This document shows positions 41,352 through 51,229 of a DNA stretch of 64,000 nucleotides, piece by piece. The notes below the pieces were generated by a model that worked only from the letters and a program-made list of their open reading frames with translations, was not told where the DNA came from and made no database searches. The first letter of the stretch is position 1; every line of letters begins with the position of its first letter. A program made the translations under genes and the position numbers. This stretch comes from Nephrocerus scutellatus (lineage: Eukaryota > Arthropoda > Insecta > Diptera > Pipunculidae), in assembly GCA_947095585.1 (NCBI GenBank), contig OX352763.1:66515067-66579066 (forward strand), given 5' to 3'.

Positions 41352-41369
41352 TTGTTTATTATGCAACAC
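40332..41369 (-). pseudogene. LINE B1 reverse transcriptase, C-terminal half
   Basis: A long intact frame of 345 codons. It contains 'HHINAGVPQGSVLSPTLFLI', 'SFADDSTLSFSYK' with the catalytic Asp pair, 'VSDKLRWNDHI', 'FIRPKLEYNCHIWSGAPK', 'LDRIQNRAIKLIGDE' and the end 'KFRDSFFSRTTRMWNALPS'. The first half of RT and the endonuclease are missing through 5' truncation, so no active protein is possible. Absence of stops suggests a recent insertion. Confidence 0.87.
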
Positions 41370-41463
41370 GAGTCGTCAGTGATTCTTCTGAGTGTTGCTC
41401 CAAAACCAGTTGTTCTTTTCTCCGGTCATGACAATACAAATTATAGCCGTCTAAGTTGAACTT
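41352..41463. other. Unassigned spacer between B1 and R
   Basis: 112 bp with no confident homology. By position it may be env sequence of BEL2 or part of LINE B1. Confidence 0.3.
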
Positions 41464-41660
41464 TTTTAAATTCTCTATATTAACTTCGCGTGCCCGTGGC
41501 TGGCTGGGCCTCGGGGTCGGGGGGCTCCCATACAAATTTTTTTAAAAATTTACCCGATATTCTTCAAATTTTATACGCATGTGTATTTTGTAAAAATTTG
41601 GAATTGAAATGGCCCCGGGTTCGGTGGGCTCTCTAACAAAAATTTTAAAAATGGATAGTT
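41464..41660 (+). mobile_element. Family R repeat, copy 7 (head part)
   Basis: The head word TTTTTAAATTCTCTATATTA starts at 41464, with a short CTGG run, then one unit with GGGGCTCCCATACAAATTTT (41520-41539) and ACGCATGTGTATTTTG. The tail is absent. Confidence 0.7.
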
Positions 41661-42060
41661 GTAATTCAGCCTAAAGCCTGAATTATCTTAAAGGGATTTT
41701 ACTTTAAAATAAACATAACCACTATGAATAAAAAAATCAAAATTACACCATGGCAAGCTGAGCGCGTAACAATTATTTACAAGTATTTAAGCAAAATAAA
41801 ATTACACGCGACACACGCGCGACACGTGACACGCGTCACGTCATATCAAACCAAGTTTTAAAACAAGTATTTAAAAAAAAATAATTTACACGCGCCACAC
41901 GTGACACGCGTCAAGTCATCGGAAGTCAAGTTTTAAAACAAGGACTTTTTTTTTTGAAAAAAAAAATGTACACGCGCCACACGCGACGCGCGAGATGTGT
42001 CACGTCATCGCAAGCCGAGTTTTAAAAATATATTTAAAAAAAATTAAATTAAAATTGTTT
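41661..42060. repeat. CGCG-rich minisatellite, three units
   Basis: Units of about 75-80 bp with ACACGCG(C)CACACG, GACACGCGTCACGTCATC, AAGCCAAGTTTTAAAA and an A/T run recur at about 41800, 41885 and 41968. The last abuts a Tc1-like transposase remnant and may belong to the same DNA transposon. Confidence 0.65.
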
Positions 42061-42074
42061 TTAAAGAAGTCCCA

Positions 42075-42440
42075 TCAAATTCTGACTGGTAGAAGTCGCG
42101 ATATACAACCGGACAAACGTACAACCCGACAACTCGACACAGGTACGCTAGAAAAATTTTCTTGTCCCTCGGGCTCACAATTAATAACTTTTGGACTTCG
42201 ATTTATTTTCTTAGCTATAGTGCGATTAGAAAGATCTTGCTCATGACAGGCGTCGATTTTGGCTATTTCCTTTGCAGTCAATGAACTTTGTCTACCAATT
42301 TTAATATTTTTAAGCAACCATACTACAAAAAAAAACTGTTTATCACTTCTGTACTGCTTTTCGATGCTCACGCTGACAAATTTTCGCTCGTACTGTAGAA
42401 CAAAGTTAATTGAGGCTACTGTAACAATAAAAAAATGCAC
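42075..42440 (-). pseudogene. Tc1-like transposase, N-terminal fragment
   Basis: The minus-strand frame contains 'GRQSSLTAKEIAKIDACHEQ' and 'LSNRTIAKKINRSPKVI' (42285-42170), the paired helix-turn-helix region that starts Tc1-type transposases (usual form: GLSxRxIAxxIxRSxxVI). The DDE catalytic domain is absent. It lies between the minisatellite and the BEL2 env sequence and probably arrived as a defective element. Confidence 0.72.
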
Positions 42441-42459
42441 ATTTGAATGACCTCAAACA

Positions 42460-43490
42460 AAATCAACTCACAAAATTCCGTTAACTTTAAGAAACCAGTG
42501 TTGTTGAGGTATGCAAACCCATGTTGTTGAGTTTTTTGTGTGACTGCACGAGTTTAATTCCTTTTCGGCTAATTCAAAATATAGCTGTCTAGTGTAGTCA
42601 ACAGCTAATAATTTGTTTGGAATCTCCATGACCTCGTAGGTGTTGCTGCGTACCCGGTTGGGCATGGATGTAACCTAGACAAGTTCATATTTTTCTGACT
42701 CCAGTATGTCGAAATAACTCCGGATGATTAGTAGGTTTAAATCCCATATTCCTTCGGTGGGGTAGCTTGAAGTTCTGCTGACAAATAGGTGAGTGGGCAT
42801 TTTTTGGTTGGCGTTGCTGATGATATCATTCAATTGGGTGGTAGATAGCAATTCTCTGAGATCTCCCCTTTTGAAGGCCACCCTATTAATGTTATCATAT
42901 TTTTTAATGTAATCCCCCAACAAATTGTCAACCGCTAGATATGCGAGTAGAAAGATGATTTCTATGGTATTTTTGTCCAAGGCCCTAAATGATTTCTTTA
43001 TAAATCCGATGTCCTCCATTCCCTTATCAAATTTTGATTTAAGCCCAGCAATCTGTGACTGAATTTTTGATTCTGTAGCGCTCATCTTTGTTGTAGGGGA
43101 CATGAGGAATGACGTTTGGTGTTTGGAGAATTGTATTAGCCTTTGTTGATTTTCCTGCAGGCCGTCCAATTCTCTGTATACGTCATCGTTTACGCCGAAA
43201 ATAGATTGTAGAACTGTCCCAAAAAGACCTCTCTTTGATCTTGTTTGGATTCTGCTGATCAACCCATCAACTTCTGCCACCAGGTGATTTCTTCTTTCTT
43301 GTAGATGCTGAATGAGAACCCTGCAGTGAGTAGTTGGATGCAAATTAACACCTGTTTCACAAAATTCTTCGGCTTGCTGGGTCGCGTTAAGTGCTGATGA
43401 TTTGTCTGCATTTATTTGATCTAAGGTAAGGCTGATCTGCGTTCGAAAAACTCCACGTATTACGTGTGCTATTCCTATTTCCTCGATGTA
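42460..43490 (-). pseudogene. BEL2 env-like gene, central part with cleavage-like site
   Basis: Minus-strand frames 42675-43343 and 42468-42665. 'QTRSKRGLFGTVLQSIFG' (about 43246-43190) combines a basic furin-like site with a hydrophobic Gly-rich start, the layout of insect retroelement Env and baculovirus F-type fusion proteins. Coiled-coil-like helices and 'ALDKNTIEIIFLLAYLAV' follow. A stop separates this from the signal-peptide part at 43490. The segment ends near 42465, where the inserted block starts. As found it is broken and cannot yield a full protein. Confidence 0.72.
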
Positions 43491-43730
43491 TTAACCAGAG
43501 TTAAATTGCTTTATTTCGTAACCGCTGACGAAAGACATTACGAGTAGTGAACTGAGTAGTAATTGGCCAAGTTTGCATCGTTTTGCCTTGGGGAGCGTCG
43601 TGGGCCTTTCGGTGTTAAACAAGATTGGACCAATTGGACGAATTTTATGCTTGCCCTGCGTTGAAGTCGATGCCCTGGGTACATTTGGAAGTGCTGGCCT
43701 GGAGACCACATCAACACATTTCATTGTCAC
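43491..43730 (-). pseudogene. BEL2 pol tail and env start
   Basis: A 79-codon frame with a basic stretch and 'LGQLLLSSLLVMSFVSG' (43550-43500), which looks like a signal peptide or start of Env. It follows the integrase end with a frame break at 43731. The usual C-terminal integrase domain (GRVV...HPG) is missing, so pol is truncated here. Confidence 0.5.
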
Positions 43731-44730
43731 TTATTGGAAGAGTTGCCATCTGTTCAATAGACCCAGCTTGTCTTCATTAATGTTTTCCTCTGGTAGTGCT
43801 GTGATTGCTCCTCCTGTGAGGAAGTGGCCCGGAGTTAGGACCTCTAAAATGCTAAGATCGTCGTCTATTGGACACAGTGGTTGGGAGTTAAGACATGCTT
43901 CGATTTTTATCAGTAATGCTGAAAGCTCTTCGTATGATAGTAGGGCGTTTCCCAGAATGCGTTTGAGATGGCTTTTTACAGATTTCGCTCCAGCTTCCCA
44001 TAGCCCCCCGAAGTGGGGAGACGCCGGCGGTATGAAGTGCCAGTCAATTGATAAATAAGTTAATTCTCTCTGAATATCGTTGTTGTAAGCCGAGCCTTCC
44101 TTCTTGGAGAATGAATCTAGCATTTTATTTGCTGATACAAAGTTCGTACCATTATCGCTATATAAATGGGAAATTCTTCCTCGTCGACTGCATAACCTTG
44201 AAAGCGCTGCTAAGAATCCCTTTGCTGTTAACTCGCTGACCACTTCCAGATGTATTGCCTTTGTAGCTAGACAGATAAACACGGCAATGTAAACCTTGTA
44301 GCACTTTGAGCCTCGTCCCATCGCAAGCTTTAGTGATATAGGGCCTGCGTAATCTACTTCAGTGTGGGTAAATGGTTTGCTCATTGTAACTCGTGGTTTT
44401 AGCAAATGCCCAATTATTTGCTCAAGTTGGTTAGCATTTGTTTAAAAGCATATGACGCACCTATGCAATCGTTGTTTCACGGCGCTTATTGCATTGATGA
44501 TCCATTCTTCCTGTCTGGTGTGGGCTAGAGTCGATTGTCTACCACCATGCATTGTTGCTGTGTGGGAGTGGTCTTTGATCATTGAAGTAAGAGGATGCTT
44601 GTATGGAAGAAGAACCGGGTGCTTTGCTTCGTATATTAGTTCGGATTTTTCCAGCCGCCCTCCTACCCTTATTATTCAATTTTTTATGAAGGGGTTTAGT
44701 GAAAGTAGTATGCTCTTTTTTCCAACACAT
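43731..44730 (-). pseudogene. BEL2 integrase
   Basis: 44730-44450 shows the zinc-finger part in broken frames ('SELIYEAKHPVLLPYKHPLT', 'HTATMHGGRQSTLAHTRQEE', 'CVIC'). The core 43731-44405 is open: 'FTHTEVDYAGPI' with the first catalytic Asp, 'LYSDNGTNFVSANK' with the second, and 'PPASPHFGGLWEAGAKSVKS' with the Glu. 'EVLTPGHFLTGGAITALP' is the end of the core. All three catalytic acids are present, but the frame breaks at 44405 and the C-terminal domain is lost. Confidence 0.85.
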
Positions 44731-45755
44731 TTGCCTTGATTAAGCTGGTCCCATTCCCCAGGGAATTCCTGTTTTTGAACCATGATGATTATGGATCTTC
44801 TCACATCTTTGATTTCCGTAGCTGTTAGTAAGCAGTGATTTTTGCAGCTGACACCAGGTCTGCTGTTCCTTATAAAAAGTTGACACCATGCTGTTACCTT
44901 TAAGAGGCGTTGGAAATTTGAAAACCTTGAAATGATGTCATCTTGATCAATGATCCGGGTGTTTATTGTTTTCTCCTTGGCCCTGAGTTCAAGCGTGCTT
45001 TCTATAGTTTTCTCCGTCTAAGGCATTGTTCTACCTTTGAGCCAGGCAGGGCCAAACCACCATAGGTTGTTTAGTCGTAGCTTGATAGCGGTCGTCCCTC
45101 TTGTAGCTATGTCCGCTGGATTATCATTTGTCTTACCGTGTTACCAGCTCTTTGGGTCGATCAGTTTGTTGACTTCCGAAACGCGATTTGCTACGAATGT
45201 CTTCCATCGATGGTGCCCTCCTTTAATCCATGCCAAAACAATTTCGGAGTCTGTCCAGGCGTACTTTTCTACGTTGTCAATTCCAAGTGTTCGTTCGGTT
45301 TGTGTCATCAAATTTGCCAGAAATAGTGCACCACAGAGTTCCAGTCTCGGGATCGTTGTGTGATGTTTCAATGGGGCCACCTTAGATTTTGCTATTAATA
45401 GTGTTGTATGTATTGCACCAGTGGGTGAAATTATCCTTGCGTATATCACTGCTGCATATGCCTTATTAGATGAATCACACAACCCGTGTAGCTGTAATGT
45501 CTGAGTTGTTGTGAAATTGAACCATCTTTGAATTTTTATTTTTTCTACGCCGTCAAGCCCATTCTTAAATTTTGTCCATTTCTCTGCTACGTTTTTACTT
45601 GCCGGATTGTCCCATTGTTAATTTTTTTTTTCTCTAGAGTGTTTGCATTTAAAGTTTTCCGTTTATTATGATTGGAGCAAGAAAACCAACTGGATTGTAT
45701 ATTGTTGCGATGTCTGACAGAATGCTTCGTTTAGTTGTAGGCTTATCTACTGAAT
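44731..45755 (-). pseudogene. BEL2 RNase H and connection
   Basis: 45141-45482 is open: 'LCDSSNKAYAAVIYARI' (start of RNase H; the usual form is HxFCDAS) and 'AWTDSEIVLAWIKGGHHRWK', with the conserved TDS. 44731-45140 continues toward integrase in mixed frames ('NPADIATRGTT', 'WFGPAWLKG' pattern near 45110-45040). 45483-45755 is the RT-RNase H connection with a stop or frameshift around 45615. Confidence 0.78.
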
Positions 45756-46445
45756 TTATGTGGTATTGAAAGACGTCTGTTTTGGTATCCAGTGAATGCC
45801 AAGTGTTTTAATCGATTCTTCAAAGTCCAATGATTCAACTTCGTTTTCTGACATAGTTGTTATCAGCTCATGTCGATTGCTACTCCATTTTCTTAGATGC
45901 ATCCCACCGGCTTGCAATAGACCTTGTAGTTCGCGTTGTACCAATTTTGCTTCTCGAAGTGAATCTGTTCTTGTCAATACAACATCTACATAAAAATCGT
46001 TAGCTAGCATTTTTGATGCTGTAGGGTATTTGGTTCTTTCATCGTTCGCCAATTGATGCAGTACTCTAATTGCTAAGTAAGAAGCGCATGCTATACCATA
46101 AGTTACCGTTGCTAACTCATATTCATTGATTGGCTCTTTAGGCGAGAACATCCAAAAAAAAATTTGAAAGCGTTTGTCGTCATCGTGCATTCTGATCTGA
46201 CGATACATTTTCTCAATGTCCGCTTTTAATACTACCCTGTGCTTTCTCCATCTTAACGAAATGTCGACAATGTCTTGCTGTAGTTTTGGGCCAATGTTTA
46301 ATACGTCATTTAGACTGAGTCCGTTTCGACATTTGGCAGATGAATCAAAAACGACTCGTATCTTGTCCTGTTGACTGTCGCGTTTCCACATTGCATGATG
46401 CGGAAGATAGCAGTTATGAAGTTCATTAGTAGGACTTGATCTCAA
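45756..46445 (-). pseudogene. BEL2 reverse transcriptase, catalytic Asp lost
   Basis: An open 229-codon RT. 'CYLPHHAMWKRDSQQDKIRV' and 'LSLNDVLNIGPKLQ' are the fingers, 'LKADIEKMYRQIRM' carries the first catalytic Asp, and 'ANDFYVDVVLTRTDS' is the active-site loop. BEL elements have YVDD here; this copy has YVDV, so the second Asp of the pair is replaced by Val. This alone should abolish polymerase activity. A single stop (46467-46469) separates it from the upstream protease frame. Confidence 0.87.
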
Positions 46446-46469
46446 GTTTATATTGCCTAAATTTATGTA

Positions 46470-47216
46470 TTATTTCATGAAACGTTTGTATTCGGCTTCT
46501 AGTTTGGTATCGCGTGCAAATCTGGCTTTCAATGCCTTGAATTTAGCACCCTTGTTTTTGCCGAGACTTGGTGCTCCTGACTTAAAAGGAAGACGAACTG
46601 TATATCTTCCTTCCTTGTCCCTTGTTGTATTCTCTTTGAAGAATGCGTCGTGCTCCTCCGTTACCTTTAGCTCGCTGTGGCCCTTAACATCTGCTATCTC
46701 CCAGAACTTGGTTAGCTCTTCCGTTAAGCTCGTAGTGGCGATGAGGCCGGTTATAACGAGCTTGTTGCCTTTATTTTTGGTTGGAGATCCGGAAAGGATC
46801 CATTCAAATTGTGTTTGTTGTGGGACTTCAGATGACGTCTGTTCCTTGATAATTCCATTGAGAATTATTTCTCCGAATACATCAGCTCCTAATATGATGT
46901 CTATTTGTCTAGGTTTGTTGTATTGCGGATCTGCCAAGACTACCTTATTTACGAGTTCCAAGTTGTACCTCAGATAATATTCGGGTAGATATCTTGTCAA
47001 CGTTTTCATTATTAAAGCTTCTACGTGTAGAGAATAGCTTGAATCGAATTTTGGAGTTAAGTGAAGAGTGGTTTTGTGTTTGATCTTTCCGGCTTCACAT
47101 CCTCCCATTCCGATGACGGTTACGTTTGAAGCTTCTCTTTTTGCTCGAATTCTTTGAACTGCTGCTTCGGTGATGAATGAAGCTTGAGAACCTTGATCAA
47201 TTAATGCTCTTAGCAT
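46470..47216 (-). pseudogene. BEL2 protease and RT start
   Basis: A 248-codon frame. 'LRALIDQGSQASFITEAAV' is the retropepsin-like active site of BEL elements, followed by 'VTVIGMGG' and 'IDIILGADVFGEII' (the second conserved strand). The end 'TLTEELTKFWEIADV' and 'EGRYTVRLPFKSG' leads into RT. It is in frame with the RT piece apart from one TAA at 46467-46469. Confidence 0.82.
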
Positions 47217-47416
47217 TAATCCGTTGCCCAGGACGCATGTCGTTGTTAGAAGAACCTCTAGCTCGTTTGTTCTTTTGACAGTTAGCGATTAGACCTTGTG
47301 CTGATTGTGGTTGGTAGTGGGTGCAACCTTTTCAGCAAAAAACTCGTGCAATAATGTGTTGTGCTTTCCGTTGCACGTCTTTCCTCTTGTTTTGCTAGCG
47401 CTAGGGCAATGCGTTA

Positions 47417-47732
47417 GCTACTGCTTTGTGCTTAAACAGTTTATGCAACTTTTCTTGGAGTTTAATTTTTGTGCTTTTAGTTTAGGTGACATGTTTCTGA
47501 ACTCCTGGCAATGATAGATGGGATGGATACCATTGCATATTGAACAGTTGTTCTGTGCAACTGTATAACAATTTTTTACGCTCTTCGGTCTAATGCTTTT
47601 TGTGTTCCCACGGTGTGGCTGACAATTTACCACCATCGGCTGGCAGGTCTCTAGCCCCTGGAACATCTTTTCTAGAAATTTCAGGAAGTCCTCCAAGTTC
47701 TGGATGTCCCTCGGATTGTTTAATGAGACTTG
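47417..47732 (-). pseudogene. BEL2 Gag zinc-knuckle region
   Basis: It contains 'CSICNGIHPIYHCQEF' (CxxC...H...C) and 'CINCLSTK' (47590-47420), the pair of zinc knuckles at the end of BEL Gag. A frame change separates it from the Gag body at about 47733, and another separates it from the protease at about 47300. Confidence 0.78.
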
Positions 47733-48314
47733 TTATTGCTTCTGAGATTCCTTGTCTAATTTCTCTCTTAAAATGTGTGTGACGATTGGACCGAATGAGT
47801 TTACATCCATGCCTAATGAGGATAGGGCATGGACAAATTCTTTTGTTGTGTCATACAAGTTGCGTAGACCTTCTACGGATTCTGTTGTAAGCCGTTGCTG
47901 GTTAAGTAGTGCATCGACTTGGCTGCCAAATATTTTTCTTCTGTTATCGAACCTGTTGCATACAAGCTCCCAAGCTGCATCATAACTTGCCTTCGATATG
48001 TCCAGATGGCTTATGACGCTGTCCGCGCTTCCCTTTAGATGTGTTTTTAGAAACTGCATCTTCTCAATTTTGGGCAGTGATTGATTTTCATGAACAATCT
48101 TTTGGAAAAGATCATGAAAGGACGTCCATTTTTGGTAGTGGCCACCAAATTGCGGAATGTTTACTCGAGGAAGCCGGACTGAATTTAATTTGTCATTTGC
48201 TTGCGAGAATTTTGGATTCTTTGTCCGCAAGTATAGCCATTGTGGATTCATAATTGTTTTGTGCCTTGCCAAAGAGATTTTAGGAGAAGTAATTCTCTTC
48301 GAATTTTTCCTCAT
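47733..48314 (-). pseudogene. BEL2 Gag, capsid-like region
   Basis: An open 193-codon frame: 'LPRVNIPQFGGHYQKWTSFH' and 'IVHENQSLPKIEKMQFLKTH' are signature words of BEL/Pao Gag. 'LLNQQRLTTESVEGLRNLYD' follows. It overlaps the upstream frame at 48280-48314, so one frameshift lies there. Confidence 0.83.
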
Positions 48315-49025
48315 CTTGTACTATCCGTTCATGGTGTAGCTTAATTTGCATCCACTGTTCATTAATTGACCAACGTTTGTATTCAATGTGCGATTTCGAT
48401 GATTCAGTATCAATCATAGTACAATCCTGAAGAGCATTGGTTAATTCCTGGATTCTAAAACATTGTCGTTTTATTTCCAAATTTGGTGGTATCTCTTTAG
48501 GAAGATTGAAGTCTTCTGCAGAAAACCTTGTTTTTTTGCTGGCTGTCGCCATGGGTTTCGTGGCCTGTCGCTCTGCCTCATCAGGCTCTGCGTCAAGAGG
48601 TGCCTTTGATGTTGGCGCTTCTTTGGTTATATCAAGGTCCCGGATTCTTTGATTTAAATCCGCCTTAATTTTTTCTACTTGGGAGCAAACTTGATCATAA
48701 TAGTTCGTGGTAAAGTAGAAATGATCGGCATTGTCACCAAGTTCTGTTATTTGTTGATGCCTGTTTTTTAGGTCATCATACAGGGATTCAATTTCTTTCA
48801 ATCTCGCTGTAGTGAATGTCTTGGTTCTCCGGGAGTACGACTCGTGCTTGTACTTTTCGAATACCTTCTGTATGCAGTCCACTACTGCCTTCTGGTCCTG
48901 TGTACTGCATCGTCCATTTCCATTTTGGAGAACGCTTTGCTTGAATTGACATTGTTTTAGCCGTGCCAAACGCTTTGCTTGATATTCTTCCTTGGAATAA
49001 TGGTTTCTTTTCGCTCGAAGGACCA
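48280..49025 (-). pseudogene. BEL2 Gag, N-terminal part
   Basis: The frame runs from the primer-binding site: 'VLRAKRNHYSKEEYQAKRLA', 'QKVFEKYKHESYSRRTKTFT' and a helix-rich acidic region. No ATG near the start is obvious; the true initiator is uncertain. In BEL elements the polyprotein frame often begins close to the primer site. The frame ends in 'QIKLHHERIVQDEEKFEENY'. Confidence 0.72.
49011..49025 (-). promoter_or_regulatory. BEL2 primer-binding site
   Basis: On the minus strand TGGTCCTTCGAGCGA lies four bases after the 5' LTR end. This matches the word TGGTCCTTCGAGC that follows the 5' LTR in many BEL/Pao elements. The exact tRNA is not assigned here. Confidence 0.7.
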
Positions 49026-49028
49026 ATG

Positions 49029-49614
49029 TTGGAGTTGCTTTGAAATACTGACCCTTACCACTGGTGGGGGGAATCGGTATTCAATGCAGCTTCGTGTTTG
49101 TGATGTTAACTCTTGCCCCTTACCTTGGGTAGGGGGAATCAGTAGTTAATTCAAAGACTGACCTTTTTGAAGTGTACAATTTTATTTCAATTCCTCTTAT
49201 TTATACTAAAATTTAAAACTAAATATACATTGAAGTTATAAAAATTCGTATATTACATTAGTGTGATTGGTGATAAGGCTATATGCATATCATAAGTCCT
49301 ATCTCAATGGTTTTTGTATTTTACATTTTGGTGATAAGACCATACGCATAACATAAATCATGTAGTGTATTTGCTTATCACTTATCTGGTTAGGTGTTTC
49401 TTCTATCCTAGAGGTTGATGAAGATAAGGCTGTGATGTGTTGTACTCCGCTAGGCAAATCCTGAACTCATGCAGTGTAATGCGTTATATGCTGATAAAGT
49501 TGCGTGGGAAATGCTGGTGTACACAACTTAAGTATGTGCAGCGTTGTATGCTGATAACGTCGCGTGGGAAATGCTGATGTACGTGATACGTAACTTAGGC
49601 ATGTGCAGACTGCA
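49029..49614 (-). repeat. BEL2 5' LTR
   Basis: 586 bp, nearly identical to 39015-39626 apart from small substitutions and a roughly 22-bp deletion around 49465. It contains the same two CCCTTACC hairpins (49042-49081 and 49109-49147) and the internal direct duplication. Confidence 0.9.
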
Positions 49615-50071
49615 TAATTATTATATTATAAGATTAAAAAAAAAAAAAAAACATTATCATTATCACTTTTATTATTGAAATTATGTAGTTTCCTAAGGTT
49701 CAAACAAAAATATATTATAATCATTATTATTGAAATTACCATTTTAGTTCTTAAGATTCAAAAAAAAAAACTTCCTTATCATTACTGACATAAAATTACC
49801 TTTTAACTCTTAAATATGAATCTTTCTTCTTTGTTAACTCGGCCGGGACAACACAATAAAAGTCATCCCATTAAGAACCATTTTAGAGATGACCAAACCA
49901 ACCGAGGTTATAAATAGCCGTAAGCTTATTAAATATATATATATCTAGATTATAGTTATAAACAGTATAAATAAAAAAATTTTTTCTCCTTAAATATATA
50001 ATCACCCCACATCCGTACTTAAATATAAACATATTCTTTTCTCTTTCCCACCACGAAGTAGGAGGGGAATG
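49615..50071 (+). other. AT-rich 3' region of a Gypsy element
   Basis: Diverged repeats of about 80 bp (ATTATTGAAATTA...TTCTTAAGATTC/CCTAAGGTTC) at 49650-49815, then a tract ending in the purine-rich AGTAGGAGGGGAA just before the LTR at 50072. No coding potential. It is probably the 3' untranslated region and polypurine tract of the TGTAAC-family Gypsy element. Confidence 0.5.
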
Positions 50072-51229
50072 TAACGAAGTCGATTTAAATCGACTACATC
50101 ACACACCCTACAACTAATGTCCGAAACGTCCGTTCGCCAAAACACAACATGCATATACGCACAGCTGTACGGCACAAAATGCAGCTAACAAACAGGCAGT
50201 CATACTGTGTCGTACGACATTTATATCATGCAGTCGACAAGACGTATATATACGTCACAATATATCATATAATACACAACGGCTCGCATATATGGTTGAA
50301 TGTCGCCTATAAATTGCAAACAATGGTCCACATGTCATTACACAAGTACCTATTGGAATTTTACTTCGGTGATAAAATACCATAAAATTCCTAACTAGTT
50401 ATTATTTTAAAGTAATGACATGGGGAAACACTAGGCAGGTCGTCGAGAAATTACTTTGACCTGAGTGATGTCTCGATGTTCCATACGAACCAGCTGTTTG
50501 GGGAATTTCTGGCGAAATTGCAACATCACTGACTGATTAATATTCACTCTGCTTTGCTACTTTACCATACCGTTCCACCCCAGCACCATTCCGCCGCGTG
50601 CAACTTCGTACCGAAGTCCGAATATTCCCGGCATAAGGGACTGAGTGGGTTCACTCACTGCAGTCATTCCAGTTCGCACACTCGCCGGGGCACTGACTGT
50701 ACCGATACAATTGGACTCTCTTTCACACATGCGCGTACCCAGCCAGGCCAAAACCTTCTCTATAGAAAGCCCAACTCATCGCATACTAATGCTGTAAGCC
50801 CATCACAAACGCATCTGTGTTTGTGGGATGTGAATACAGTGTACAAAAAATAAGCAGTCGCAAAGAGCGAGAAACGTAATATGTGGTAGTGACAGAAAAA
50901 TTTTATATGGATTTTGCTCTTTAGTTGATTATTAATACAAATACGTTTGGGATAAATCTAATCATGTATCTGTGTTCCATCGGAACAGTTGGGCTTTCTA
51001 TAGAGAAGGTTTGAGCCAGGCTCTGACTGATATATATTCACTCTGCCCTGGTAGTGGTGTCACCCCATTCGTACCGAAGTACGAACACAATTGAGTGAGT
51101 ATTCACACTCACGCAATACACCACATGGTACTAGCAGACCCGCTGTCCGACTAGTACCCCGTCAAACCCCCCTCCCGTTCCTTCTCCCGTAGTAGTATTA
51201 GTATTAGTAGTATTATCGTAGAAAATAGA
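50072..51229 (+). repeat. Gypsy LTR (TGTAAC family), second copy, interrupted
   Basis: It starts with TGTAACGAAGTCGATTTAAA exactly as at 32852. It diverges over 50105-50590 with extra sequence, then matches again (TTCGTACCGAAGTCCGAATA through TATTATCGTAGAAAATAG). A 265-bp TIR element is inserted at 50749-51013. It ends at 51229, where LINE J fragment begins, so the last 130 bp of the LTR are lost. Confidence 0.85.
50749..51013. mobile_element. 265-bp TIR element with 8-bp target duplication
   Basis: It has inverted ends CAAAACCTTCTCTATAGAAA... and ...TTTCTATAGAGAAGGTTTG, about 27 bp with one extra A on the left. It is flanked by the perfect 8-bp duplication AGCCAGGC (50741-50748 and 51014-51021). 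The uninterrupted site is seen in the other LTR at 33116-33123. No coding potential. An 8-bp duplication fits hAT or P superfamilies; the duplicated site shares 6 of 8 bases with the P-element preferred target GGCCAGAC. Confidence 0.9.

Larger units (their letters stand above)
39015..49614 (-). mobile_element. roo-like BEL/Pao element (BEL2) with two LTRs
   Basis: A minus-strand LTR retrotransposon containing, in its own direction, 5' LTR (49614-49029), primer site, gag, protease, RT, RNase H, integrase, env-like gene, polypurine tract and 3' LTR (39626-39015). The env gene is split by a block at 40231-42470 that holds LINE B1, an R repeat and a Tc1-like fragment. Without that block the element would be about 8.4 kb, close to roo-type elements. 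No clear target duplication flanks the LTRs. Confidence 0.85.

Noticed and set aside
43573..44058. Plus-strand 161-codon gene
   Set aside because: It is the antisense shadow of the BEL2 integrase and env start.
46453..46977. Plus-strand 174-codon gene
   Set aside because: Antisense shadow of the BEL2 protease frame.
32852..51229. Single Gypsy element spanning 18 kb with LTRs at both ends
   Set aside because: The two LTRs differ by a roughly 480-bp divergent block and other indels, so they need not belong to one insertion. The possibility remains but is not supported enough to annotate.
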